Positions 45,813 to 54,159 of a stretch of DNA of 64,000 bases are shown here, piece by piece. Position 1 is the stretch's first letter. The number at the start of each line of letters is the position of its first letter. The stretch covers positions 310,001 through 374,000 of the forward strand of contig NZ_BMTT01000005.1 of the NCBI RefSeq assembly GCF_014649815.1. Direction: 5' to 3'. Under the pieces are notes generated by a model, which saw nothing but the letters and a program-made list of their open reading frames with translations, was not told where the DNA came from and searched no databases. Made by a program: the position numbers and the translations under genes. Source of the DNA: Streptomyces mutabilis (GTDB taxonomy: Bacteria > Actinomycetota > Actinomycetes > Streptomycetales > Streptomycetaceae).

Positions 45813-46373
45813 TCACTCCTCCCGGGTTGCGCGCCGGGCGGACCGGCGGCGGAGCCACAGGGGAAGGGCGTACCACGACAGGGCGAACCAGGCCATGACG
45901 CCGCCGACGAGCAGTTTCGCCAGTAGCCCCGGCACCACCACGTGAAGGATCAGGAGGAGCGTGCACCCGATGGTCACGGCCATCAGGAGCATGCCGCACA
46001 TCATCAGGCGATGCGCCACCTCCACCATCTCGTCCTTCATCCGCTGCCCCGACAGGAAGCGGTGGATGGAGACCGGGGCGATCAGGCAGGCGGTGGCCGT
46101 GGCACCCGAGACCACGGTGAGGACGTAGGCGGCGTGCTCGAACGTACCCAGGTCGTGGAAGAGGGGCGTGAAGGCGACGCTGAGCAGGAAGCCGAAAAGG
46201 ATCTGGACGCCCGTCTGAGCGACGCGCGTCTCTTGCATGATCTCGTTCCACCGCCGGTTGACGCGCTCGCGCGGCGTCTCCGGCGCCTCGTCCGGGGACT
46301 CGGTGCCGTGTCCTGCGCACGCGCCGCAACTGCCGCGTTTCGCCTCCGACCACGTGATCGGCTCAGTCGTCAT
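45813..46373 (-). CDS. DUF6328-family membrane protein
   Basis: 186 residues. ESPDEAPETPRERVNRRWNE, then QETRVAQTGVQILFGFLLSV and AFTPLF are the family hallmarks; three further hydrophobic segments and a basic tail (RRRSARRATREE) follow. This actinobacterial group has no known function. It contains a CGAC sequence near residue 16-19 (CGACAGHG) that is not usual. The ATG at 46373 is used. It is flanked by remnants on one side and the MfnB pseudogene on the other. Confidence 0.8.
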   Translation of the reverse strand: MTTEPITWSEAKRGSCGACAGHGTESPDEAPETPRERVNRRWNEIMQETRVAQTGVQILFGFLLSVAFTPLFHDLGTFEHAAYVLTVVSGATATACLIAPVSIHRFLSGQRMKDEMVEVAHRLMMCGMLLMAVTIGCTLLLILHVVVPGLLAKLLVGGVMAWFALSWYALPLWLRRRSARRATREE

Positions 46374-46806
46374 GCTCGTCGTTCCCCTCCCGTCATGGAA
46401 CGTGCATGTGCCCGTTGAAGCCGTTCACATGCAGGAGGCACCTGACGATTCTTCCGTGCGGACTCGTGCATGTGTCCGCGTGAACCGGTGGCGAACACCT
46501 GCGGTGCCCGCCACCGTCTATGGCGATACAGCCCGGGATTCGTGGAACATCCAAACGCGTCGACGGAACACCGACGTCCCGGCGCCGCAGTGGCGGCACC
46601 CTTGCGGTGAAGCGTTAATGTCCCGTTATGTACGGCGCATCGGACGTGGTGCGGCGCATCGGACGTGGGTGAGAGCGCCCGATGAACACCGTTGCGCCCT
46701 CCCGATTCCGCTGGGTGACGGAAATGATGAGCGTACCGGCGCATGGGCCAGGTGGTCCGCGGCCCCCTGTTGCTCGGTCAGGGGCCGGTGACGGAAGGAG
46801 TCCACG
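46374..46806. other. Intergenic region between DUF6328 and the MfnB pseudogene
   Basis: Divergent promoters expected. A near-direct repeat GGCGCATCGGACGTG occurs at about 46635-46649 and 46653-46667 (CGGCGCATCGGACGTGGTG, then CGGCGCATCGGACGTGGGT). AAGGAG for mfnB lies at about 46796. Otherwise nothing. Confidence 0.45.
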
Positions 46807-47484
46807 GTGTCGCTTCTCATCTCTCCGGACGGTGGTGAGGAAGCCCTCGATCGCGCGAAGGCGGCGGAACACCTCGACATCGTCGACGTCAGGAAGTCCG
46901 ACGAGGGCTCCCTGAGCGCGAACTTCCCGTGGGTCATCCGGGAGATCGGCAACGCGGTACCGGCGGACAAGCCGGTCTCCGCCACCGTGGGGGACGTTCC
47001 GTACAAGCCCGGCACCGTGGCGCAGACCGCGTTAGGCGTGGTGGTCTCGGGACCACGTACATCAATGTCGGTCTCTACGGATACACGACGTCCGAACAGG
47101 GCATCGCGGTCATGCGCACGGTGGTCCGGGCGGTGAAGGACCACCGCCCCGAAGCGCTCGTCGTCGCCTCCGGCTACGCGGACGCCCACCGGATCGGCTG
47201 TGTCAACCCGCCCGCCCTGCCCGACAACGCCGCCCCATCCGGCGCCGACGCCGCGATGCTCGACACCGCGGTCAGAGACGGCACGCGGCTGTTCCGCCAC
47301 GCCGCCGGACACCTGCGCCGGGTTCGTCCGTATCGGCACGGACATCGTCGGGGTGCGCGGAGCGGTCTGCGAGGGCGGCGACCGCAACGCCGGACGCATC
47401 CGGCCGCGCCTGGTGGCCGCCTTCCGGGCAGAGATGGACCGGCACGCCCGGGATCACCGGGCCGGCGTCACCGCGGCGAGCTGA
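46807..47484 (+). pseudogene. mfnB: (5-Formylfuran-3-yl)methyl phosphate synthase (MfnB), frameshifted and deleted
   Basis: MfnB makes the furan core of methanofuran/methylofuran from glyceraldehyde 3-phosphate. The first frame has [40 protein letters not shown] and [21 protein letters not shown] one-base shift near 47053 leads to [40 protein letters not shown] and [17 protein letters not shown] third frame has [20 protein letters not shown] and a normal C-terminus, joined directly so that about 30 residues of the family are missing. GTG 46807 has AAGGAG upstream, so initiation signals are still good. No other methanofuran gene is present. Confidence 0.8.
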
Positions 47485-47494
47485 CCGCCGGTAT

Positions 47495-47700
47495 GCCGAC
47501 CCCCTTACCCGACCACGCCCCCGAACTGATCAACGAGGCGCTGCGCGCGCCGCGCCCCACCGGCACTATCGGCCTGGTGGCACGGCCCGACTACGGCAGA
47601 CCGGATGCTTCCCCTTCGACCGACTCATCCGCACCTACCCGCTGGCCGACGTCAACGAGGCCGAGCGCGACTGCGAGCCTGACCAGCGGTCAGGCCTGTT
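47495..47700 (+). pseudogene. C-terminal fragment of a zinc alcohol dehydrogenase
   Basis: [20 protein letters not shown] and, one frame away, [20 protein letters not shown] are the end of an aryl/benzyl-alcohol type dehydrogenase. It directly follows the MfnB pseudogene. Confidence 0.55.
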
Positions 47701-47734
47701 TTGGCCACCGCAAAGGCGCCGTCGGCCTCGGACG

Positions 47735-47925
47735 CTCCCAGGGTGGGTGGACCGGCAGAGTGCACCTCGCCGCCTACCTCTGCAAAGAGCGGAACGCCGC
47801 CGAACGCCTGATCGGCAAGCTCAAGGCCACGCGAGGTATCGCCGCCCGATACGGCAAGCCCCAAACAGCTACCTCGTCGGCCTTCGTCTGCGCGCCTCGT
47901 CGAGCGTCTGGTACCGGATGAGTCC
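47735..47925 (+). pseudogene. C-terminal fragment of an IS5-family transposase
   Basis: [20 protein letters not shown] with AARYGKP and, one frame away, [18 protein letters not shown] is the catalytic-Glu helix and end of an IS5-type transposase. Only about 55 codons remain. Confidence 0.65.
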
Positions 47926-47955
47926 GGGCTGCTGCGAGGCGCGCGCCGCGGACTG

Positions 47956-48411
47956 TCAGTCCGGTGACACATCTCCACCCGCGTTGCGGATCATGCGCTG
48001 CAGAACCTTCAGGGTTATCAGGTACTCCTCGTCCGGAACACCCGCGTGCACCTGCCTTCGGCTGGCCTGCTGCGTCTCGGCGGCGTGCTGATGCAGCGCC
48101 CTGCCTTCGTCGGTGATGTGGAGTCGGCCGTCCGCGTCCGAGACGAGCAGCATCCGCTCCACCAGGAGGTCGAGGTCGGGGGCCATACCAGCGCCGACGT
48201 CCAGGTTGGCCTGGTGGCTACTGATCACCTCTTCCCGGGTGACACCGTTCTCGCTGTGCAGGGCCTGGTGCAGCACCCACCACTGGGGCTGTGTGATCCC
48301 GATCGCCGCGAGTCGCCCCCTGACATACGCCGTCAGCGTTTTGTTCGCAGCCCACGTCCAGTACCCGATCGGCTGGTTCACCAGTTCCCCGTCCTCGTGC
48401 GAGTACTCCAT
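47956..48411 (-). CDS. MarR-like winged-helix regulator
   Basis: 151 residues. NQPIGYWTWAANKTLTAYVR, LAAIGITQPQWWVLHQALHS and a wing region VSDADGRLHITDEGRALHQH form a MarR fold. The start is ATG 48411 with AAGGCGG eight bases upstream; the longer frame to 48510 runs into transposase debris. The ligand and target are unknown. It is bordered by IS5 remnants on both sides. Confidence 0.82.
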   Translation of the reverse strand: MEYSHEDGELVNQPIGYWTWAANKTLTAYVRGRLAAIGITQPQWWVLHQALHSENGVTREEVISSHQANLDVGAGMAPDLDLLVERMLLVSDADGRLHITDEGRALHQHAAETQQASRRQVHAGVPDEEYLITLKVLQRMIRNAGGDVSPD

Positions 48412-48439
48412 CACACCGCCTTCTGTCTCGGCCGGACAA

Positions 48440-48950
48440 GTCCTAGCTGGACTTGGAGCGGGCGGTGCTCGATTCCAATGGCATGCGCGGGCTGCACGGC
48501 GGGGTCTCAAAGCGGGGCCGAGTTCGGTCGACCGCGCGCGGCTGGGCAGCGAGCATCACTTCATTGTCGTTGGCCAGGGCATCTCCTTCGGGGTGTCGCT
48601 GACCGGTGGGAACCGCAACGACGTCATCCCGCTCGAGCTGCTGCTCGACGAGGTTCTCTCCGTCGCGGGCCGGGCCGCCCCCGGCGACGCTCTGACGCGC
48701 TGCTGGCTGACCCGCGGCTATGACCACGACACGTACCGCCGCCTGCTCTGGTGACGAGGCATTCGCCCCGTGATCGCGTAGAGGGGCGAGCCGCACTGCG
48801 CTGGCCTGGGCATCTTCCGCTGTGTCGTCGAGCGCACGGTCGTCTGGTTCCATGGCTCTTCGCTGCCTGCGCATTCGTGACAACGCGACGACATGCACGA
48901 AGCGTTCCTCGGCCTCGCTGTCTGCCGGATCATTCACCGCCTGCGTTTCA
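48440..48950 (+). pseudogene. IS5-family transposase remnant with stops
   Basis: SEHHFIVVGQGISFGVSLTG, GNRNDVIPLELLLDEV, WLTRGYDHDTYRRLLW and, after stops, GLGIFRCVVERTVVWFHGSS with LGLAVCRIIHRLRF trace the DDE domain of an IS5-type transposase. There are at least two in-frame stops and frame changes; no terminal repeats seen. Confidence 0.7.
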
Positions 48951-49278
48951 ACGCCTGCGTTGGGACGTGTTGACCCCGCTCCCGCCGTGTGGGAACGGTG
49001 GCGGGCTGCCACGGCCAGGAGCCAACGGCGGTGAAGTCCCAGACGTTGCTGGGACGTTGTGCCGCACAGGCCGCGAAGCGCTCCACGTCCGCGGAGCTGA
49101 GCGGTACCGCCTCTCCCGCGCAGTAGCGGTGAAGCGGTGAGGTGTTCATGCCAAGCTGTGGTCGGCTGACCGTAGCTGCGGTCCGTGCGCTTTTTCGGCA
49201 ACCATACCCGCCGCGGCGTGCGAACGAGGACGCCGTGAGCGATCAGGCCGGCCGAGAGACGCCTGTGGGCGCTGACGC
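48951..49278. other. Stretch without a supported gene
   Basis: A minus-strand frame from 49149 (about 70 codons, SADVERFAACAAQRPSNVWD) is open but has no ribosome binding site and no family that I recognise. Confidence 0.35.
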
Positions 49279-49578
49279 TCAGGGTCTGACCCACTCCGCT
49301 GCCCCGCGAAGTCTGCGAGACGACCGGATCCGCCCGAGAACCTCGCGGAGCGCGGGGTCACGCGGGTTGGCTCCGTGGCCAGCGACGATGTATCCGTCAA
49401 CGGTGTGGACGAAGCCGCCCAGAGCGAGTTCGGTCAGTACCGCTGCGCTCAGGCCGAAGTCGAGGCCGGTGCGATAAGGGGGGACACGGCCTTGTCCGTC
49501 CAGGTACACAGCCAGCAGGAAGTCTCCCGGCAAGGCCCGGCTCCAGTCTGCACACCCGTTCTCCCCCTCACACCGCAC
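49279..49578 (-). pseudogene. Truncated GPP34 (Golgi phosphoprotein 3-like) protein
   Basis: About 99 codons. LPGDFLLAVYLDGQGRVPPY, RTGLDFGLSAAVLTELALGG and ILVAG-like HTVDGYIVAGHGANPRDPAL match the N-terminal part of bacterial GPP34-domain proteins, which bind phosphoinositide-like lipids and are about 220 residues long. A stop after AAEWVRP leaves less than half. The GTG at 49578 is the only near start. Confidence 0.6.
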
Positions 49579-49634
49579 GTCGCTTCGTCGTTCCCGGTCC
49601 TTCCCCGGTCCGAGCGGCCGAACCACGGCCGCTC

Positions 49635-50054
49635 TTACGGGGTAGTAGCGGCGGGCAGGCCGGCGAGCCGGCGCACGGCGGCGAGCCCGTCGTCGGTGCC
49701 GGGCCAGTGGCGGTTGAGGGCGTGCGGGCTGGCACGGCGGACGATCGCCCGCAGGACGGCGGCGACCACGATGGCGTCGTCGGCGTAGCCCAGGACGGGG
49801 ATGAAGTCCGGCACCAGGTCGATGGGCATCGCGAGGTAGGCCAGCAGCAGCCACAGCCGGACCCGCGCCCCGCGCGGCAGGTCCGGGTCGCGGGCCAGGC
49901 GGGGGATGAGCCGCAGCAGGTCGGGCAGCAACCGGATGGCCTCGGTGAACAGGCTGCCGCGCGGCCGGACGATCAGCATGGCGGCGATGACGAGTAGCCA
50001 GGTCAGCATCAGGCCGCCGACGACGGCAAGGGCGACGGAGAGCCAGGTGTTCAC
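49635..50054 (-). CDS. DUF1232-family membrane-associated protein
   Basis: 139 residues. An N-terminal membrane helix (LSVALAVVGGLMLTWLLVIA) is followed by the DUF1232 signature LLAYLAMPIDLVPDFIPVLG YADDAIVVAAVLRAI. These YkvA-like proteins are of unknown function. GTG 50054 overlaps the stop of the ChrB_N gene by four bases (GTGA), so both are coupled. Confidence 0.85.
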   Translation of the reverse strand: MNTWLSVALAVVGGLMLTWLLVIAAMLIVRPRGSLFTEAIRLLPDLLRLIPRLARDPDLPRGARVRLWLLLAYLAMPIDLVPDFIPVLGYADDAIVVAAVLRAIVRRASPHALNRHWPGTDDGLAAVRRLAGLPAATTP

Positions 50055-50701
50055 GGGCGGGGTCCTCGTCCTTCCACGGCGCGCAGCCGGACCGCACCGC
50101 GGCCGGTGTCGGTGTGGGGAGCCGTCTCGGCGGCGAGGGCAGCGGCCTCGAACGCCTTCATGGCTTTGCGGGCACGGTCGAGTTCTGCGCGGACCTCGGC
50201 GCCGATCGGGGCGGCGAAGTAATTCCGGGCATCGATCTTGGCTACCCATGCCTCGAAGCGGGCCAGGTCGGCCTCGGATTCCTCGACTTCGGCGAAGGTG
50301 GTGTGTCCCTTGGCGGTCTCGGTCTCGATTTCGGCGAAGAAAGCAGGCAGGCGTTCCAGGACCTCGCCATACTCGGCGGTGACGGATGCGCGGAACGCGC
50401 CGATCAGCTCGCTGCGCTCGACCGGGTCGGTCAGGGTCAGGTGCAGGCAGCGGGCGGTGCCGCCGCCGGCGCGTACCTTGTCCACCAGCGCGCGTACCGT
50501 TCCGGCGACCGGCGGGCGATCGGGCAGCAGGCACACCGACTGCTGCACGTACACCGCCCCCAGCCCGCGCAGCTTGCGCCACACGTGCACGCGCAGGGAA
50601 TCCGCGCCGCCCGCGGTGCTCACCGCTACCAGCAGCCAGGCATCCTCGGCTGCCGCTTCACCCCGCGCCGGCCCCGGCTCATTGCCTTCGTCATCACTCA
50701 C
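50051..50701 (-). CDS. ChrB N-terminal domain protein (chromate-resistance-like)
   Basis: 216 residues. AWLLVAVSTAGGADSLRVHV WRKLRGLGAVYVQQSVCLLP is the ChrB_N fold, a PaaX-like winged helix region. A charged helical C-terminal half (FEAWVAKIDARNYFAAPIGA) follows. ChrB proteins regulate chromate efflux; no chrA lies here, so the role may be different. GTG 50701 was chosen because TATCAT (50710-50715) sits just upstream like a -10 box of a leaderless message; longer starts at 50746 or 50797 are possible. Coupled to the DUF1232 gene. Confidence 0.8.
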   Translation of the reverse strand: MSDDEGNEPGPARGEAAAEDAWLLVAVSTAGGADSLRVHVWRKLRGLGAVYVQQSVCLLPDRPPVAGTVRALVDKVRAGGGTARCLHLTLTDPVERSELIGAFRASVTAEYGEVLERLPAFFAEIETETAKGHTTFAEVEESEADLARFEAWVAKIDARNYFAAPIGAEVRAELDRARKAMKAFEAAALAAETAPHTDTGRGAVRLRAVEGRGPRP

Positions 50702-51049
50702 GTCCGCAATGATACGCCCGTAACAGTCCTTCCGGACCCGTCTCATCCCAATGCAGGCCTGTGCTGCGCATACTTCCAGCCCGAGTGAGGGCGGCATATG
50801 ACTGCTGCGTTACGGCTATTGCGGCCGGCCTGTCCAGGAGGCCCACTCTCCCCGGCTCGGCCTCACGGGCAGCTGGCCGCCTATGACGCCAGCGGCCGTC
50901 CAGCAGCTCATCGTGTGTCCGGGCTCGACCGACCACACCAGGCGTGAACGGGGCACTGCCGTCCATGCCGAAGCGGGCGCCGTCCCGGCCCTGACTCCAA
51001 GGTTCACAGACGTGTCATCGGACAGGGCAGCGGCTTCCTCGCGGCAGGG
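50702..51049. other. Gene-free stretch before the IS5 element
   Basis: Promoter of the ChrB_N gene expected at its left end. No coding pattern is visible. Confidence 0.4.
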
Positions 51050-52105
51050 CTAACGAGCTCGTGCACGGTAAGCGGTGAGACGTCGCGGACTCCGGTGTGG
51101 CCCGTGGTCACATCTGTCGTGCCAGCTTCAGGTCCGCTGTCTGCTGATGGGACAGCAAGCCGGCGATGGCTTGGACGGTGTCGCTCATGTGCTCGCGGCG
51201 TCCGAGGTGGCGGGCCAGTGCCCGCCAGTTCTTGAGGTGGGCGATGCCGTGCTCGACGCGGATACGCCGTGATGAGTGCGTTTTGCGCTGGCGCTCGTAC
51301 ATCTCCTCGTACCAGTCGGGGGCGTTCTTCTTAAACTTGCGGTGTGGTGGTGTGATCACCCGGCCTCCGGTCTGGGCGCCCAGGCCCTGGTAGCCGGCGT
51401 CGGCGAGGATCTCCACCGCGGGTCCGTCGGCCAGGAGCCTGACCAGTACCAACTGGCGGGCGTGGGTGATGTCTGCGCAGCTGCCGGGCTCGGTCGGGCT
51501 GCAGAAGAGCATGCGGCCGTCCCCGTCCGTGACGACCATGGTCTTGATCGCGTTCTGCTTGTTCTTGCCGGAGATGAACTGGTCGCGGTCCTTGCGTCCG
51601 GCGGCCGGGCGGCGGACCCGAATCTCGGTGCCGTCGATGATGCCGGTCTTCTCACTGGTTCCGAGGTGGTCGATGACCTCGGCCAGTGTCCGCAGCCGCA
51701 CCCCCTGGCTGACGCTGCACCCTCGCTCGGCCAGCAGAGGCCGCACCTCACCGATGGCACGAGTGATGGTGGAGCGGTCGACACCGAACCAGCAGGCGAG
51801 CTCGTCGTGCGTGGTGGCATGCCGGAGGTGCACGAGCGTGGCCAGAAGCCGGTCGACGAACACCGACCGGTGCTTCGCTCCTGCGCCCACAGCGCGCTTC
51901 CGCGGACGGGACGCAAGCTCGGCCTGGTGTCGTCCGTGCCACAACGGGCCAAGCTCTGCGACCAGTTCAGCGATCACGTTGGCCGACAGGCCCGTCATCC
52001 TCCGGTCGCTGACGATCGCTGCACGAGATACGTTCCCCACCACATGGCCATGATCGATGATCAGAAGTTCGACGTCTCACCGCTTACCGTGCACGAGCTC
52101 GTTAG
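51050..52105 (-). mobile_element. Complete IS5-family insertion sequence, 1056 bp, 36-bp perfect terminal repeats
   Basis: Bases 51050-51085 are the exact reverse complement of 52070-52105 (outer tip CTAACGAGCTCGTGCACGG). The repeats enclose a single intact transposase gene. The outermost CTAA...TTAG may include the target site, as in IS5-group elements that use short AT targets, so the exact edges are uncertain by a few bases. Perfect repeats and an intact gene suggest a recent, possibly active copy. Confidence 0.92.
51108..52043 (-). CDS. IS5-family DDE transposase (HTH_Tnp_4 / DDE_Tnp_4)
   Basis: 311 residues. The helix-turn-helix is THDELACWFGVDRSTITRAI near residue 78-97. The DDE triad lies in GIIDGTEIRV, ILADAGYQGL and RRIRVEHGIAHLKNW. 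It is uninterrupted and bounded by perfect terminal repeats. GTG 52043 is used; ATG 51998 is an alternative. Confidence 0.94.
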   Translation of the reverse strand: MVGNVSRAAIVSDRRMTGLSANVIAELVAELGPLWHGRHQAELASRPRKRAVGAGAKHRSVFVDRLLATLVHLRHATTHDELACWFGVDRSTITRAIGEVRPLLAERGCSVSQGVRLRTLAEVIDHLGTSEKTGIIDGTEIRVRRPAAGRKDRDQFISGKNKQNAIKTMVVTDGDGRMLFCSPTEPGSCADITHARQLVLVRLLADGPAVEILADAGYQGLGAQTGGRVITPPHRKFKKNAPDWYEEMYERQRKTHSSRRIRVEHGIAHLKNWRALARHLGRREHMSDTVQAIAGLLSHQQTADLKLARQM

Positions 52106-52327
52106 GCATGGTCCAGCCTGCGGGGCTTTCCACTGTCTCGGCGCCTTCACCTACTGGTACCTCACCTACGGCGGGTGAGATCAGTACGCGTCCGTCCTCA
52201 GGTGAGTCAGTCCTGGGTGATTCCTGTAGGCCAGGGATTTTTCACCAACCGGGGGACCGGGCCCCTTACCGACTGGTTAGCTGTTGCGGGGCAGGAGGTT
52301 GATGTCGCGCCCACCCGAGAGCAGATG

Positions 52328-52346
52328 TATGCGGATCGCATATAGT
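52328..52346 (+). promoter_or_regulatory. Operator overlapping a -10 box of a leaderless promoter
   Basis: TATGCG-GAT-CGCATA (52328-52342) is a perfect 6-bp-arm inverted repeat that runs into TATAGT (52341-52346). The ATG of the SnoaL-like gene follows only seven bases after TATAGT, at 52354, so transcription should begin at or next to the start codon. The downstream MarR protein is the likely ligand of the repeat. I see no clear -35 box. Confidence 0.6.
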
Positions 52347-52353
52347 TCTGGGT

Positions 52354-52734
52354 ATGGAATCAAGCCTTGAAGAAGCGGTCAACGAGTGGCACGCGAGCGT
52401 CAACGCCGTTGACCTGCAGCGGTCTGCGACAGCGGTCGGTGATCCGGTCGTCGTCCTCGGCCCGAAGGGTGCGGGTCCGATCACGCCTACGCAGTTCGCT
52501 GACTGGGTGGAGCGTTCGGGGATCAAGCTGGTCCCTCTGTCGTGGCACCCGGTCAGCGAGCGTCTGATGGTGGTCGAGGAAGACGCCACCTGGCCCGAGA
52601 GCACGGAGCCCACGCGGGTGGCGACGGTCTTCCGTGCCTCCGACGGGAAGGTCACGGCTGCGCTGAGGCTGCCGGACCTCAAGGCTGCTCTCGAGCTGGC
52701 CTACATCTGCCGCGAGATGGCAGCAACCGAATGA
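52354..52734 (+). CDS. SnoaL-like / NTF2-fold protein
   Basis: 126 residues. SLEEAVNEWHASVNAVDLQR SATAVGDPVVVLGPKGAGPI and a closing strand pattern (RVATVFRASDGKVTAALRLP) fit the SnoaL/ketosteroid-isomerase fold, small enzymes or ligand-binding proteins. It has no ribosome binding site, consistent with a leaderless transcript. Its stop overlaps the ATG of the MarR gene (ATGA). The substrate is unknown. Confidence 0.72.
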   Translation: MESSLEEAVNEWHASVNAVDLQRSATAVGDPVVVLGPKGAGPITPTQFADWVERSGIKLVPLSWHPVSERLMVVEEDATWPESTEPTRVATVFRASDGKVTAALRLPDLKAALELAYICREMAATE

Positions 52735-53168
52735 CAGACCGAGGTCCGGGACAGGTCCTGTTCCACTTCGTCAGGCACTGGTCACGCCGACCTGTCGCAG
52801 CAGACACGGGCGACGAGCAGGGGCGACTCGTGCTGGTCTGCGAGGCAGTCCATGCGCTCAGCCTGCGCGGGACCCCGGCAACGGTGAATGCGATCGCGCA
52901 CGAGATCGGGATCGACCAGAGTGGCGCTTCACGGTTGATTAAGAGCGGTGCGGCAGCCGGCTGCCTGGTCATGGCGGCGTCCGCGGCCGATGGTCGACGA
53001 CGCGAAGCATCACTCACTTCCGCGGGCAGGTCCATGCTGGACCAGGCACATCGCTGGCAGGAGGACATCTTCGTTCAGCTGACCACAGGCTGGAGCGACA
53101 AGAAGCGCCGCGACTTCCAGCAGGCGATGACCGACCTGATGGAGCGCTCCTACGCGATGGACGCATGA
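52731..53168 (+). CDS. MarR-family regulator
   Basis: 145 residues. PATVNAIAHEIGIDQSGASR LIKSGAAAGCLVMAASAADG RRREASLTSAGRSML is the winged helix-turn-helix of MarR. It is translationally coupled to the SnoaL-like gene and probably controls the promoter repeat at 52328-52342. Its stop overlaps the ATG of the IS481-type transposase remnant by four bases, so a transposase gene is arranged as if it were the third gene of the operon. Confidence 0.85.
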   Translation: MTDRGPGQVLFHFVRHWSRRPVAADTGDEQGRLVLVCEAVHALSLRGTPATVNAIAHEIGIDQSGASRLIKSGAAAGCLVMAASAADGRRREASLTSAGRSMLDQAHRWQEDIFVQLTTGWSDKKRRDFQQAMTDLMERSYAMDA

Positions 53169-54064
53169 GCCACGCCAATGCCCCGCTGAGCATCGAGGGC
53201 CGCCGCCGCTTGGTCGAGCGCTGCAAGACACGCCCCATCGCGCACGTGGCCGCAGAGATGGGCATCTCCCGTGCCTGTGCGTCGAAGTGGGTCAACCGGT
53301 GGCGTCGTCACGGCGAGGCTGGACTGCGCGACCGCTCATCGAGCCCACGCCGGAGCCCGCACGCCACACCAGCCTGAGTCATCGAGAAGATCGAGTCCTG
53401 GCGGCGCGAGCACAAGTGGTCGGCCCAGCGCATCACCGACGAGCTCGCCGGCCTCGGGTTCGTGATCAACCGCCGGACCGTCACCCGGCACCTGAGCAGC
53501 CTCGGCCTGGGCAACCGCAGGTTCATCGACCCTGGTGGAGACAACAACCGCAAGCCCGGGAAGATCACCGCCCGCTGGCCCGGCCACATGGTGCACCTGG
53601 ACGTGAAGAAGGTCGGCAGGATCCCCGACGGCGGCGGCTGGCGCGTCCATGGCCGCGCCAGCGACCAGGCCAAGACCGTCGGTCGAGCGAAGTCAGCTGG
53701 CGCAAAACGCGGCCACACCTACCTGCACTCCGCAGTCGACGGCTTCTCCCGGCTCTCCTACACAGAGCCCCTTCCCGACGAGAAGGGAACCACCGCCGCG
53801 GCGTTCCTCGCCCGAGCGAAAGTCTGGTTCGCCGCCCACGGCATCACTCACATCCACCGCGTCGTCACCGATAACGGGGCCTGCTACCGATCCGGCGACT
53901 TTGCCTGCATCGTCGGCCAGCGCACGCGGCATCAGAAGACCAAGCCGTATACCCAACGCCACAACGGAAAGGTCGAGCGCTACCAGAGGATCCTCGCCGA
54001 GGAACTGCTCTACGCCCGCGAGTTCAGGTCAGAGCGTTGTCTCGTTTCTCGGCGAAGGCGATGA
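53165..54064 (+). pseudogene. IS481-family transposase with an in-frame stop and a lost 3' end
   Basis: NAPLSIEGRRRLVERCKTRP and ISRACASKWVNRWRRHGEAG are the N-terminal helix-turn-helix. A TGA at 53375-53377 interrupts the frame, then IEKIESWRREHKWSAQRITD, HMVHLDVKKVGRIPDGGGWR, YTEPLPDEKGTTAAAFL, HRVVTDNGACYRS and KPYTQRHNGKVERYQRILAE continue in the same frame (DDE residues present). After LLYAREF (about 54024) the sequence is unrelated, so the last 40 residues or so are gone. Confidence 0.85.
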
Positions 54065-54159
54065 GTGGGTACCCACGCGCCTGCCCGGGGCATGAGGTCC
54101 TCCGCGGCCGCCACCGGCACGCGAGGTCGAAGTCGTGGCCGGGAGTGCGCATGGTCACG

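Noticed and set aside
48934-49149. Possible 70-codon gene on the minus strand
   Set aside because: No ribosome binding site and no family that I recognise; kept only as a note.
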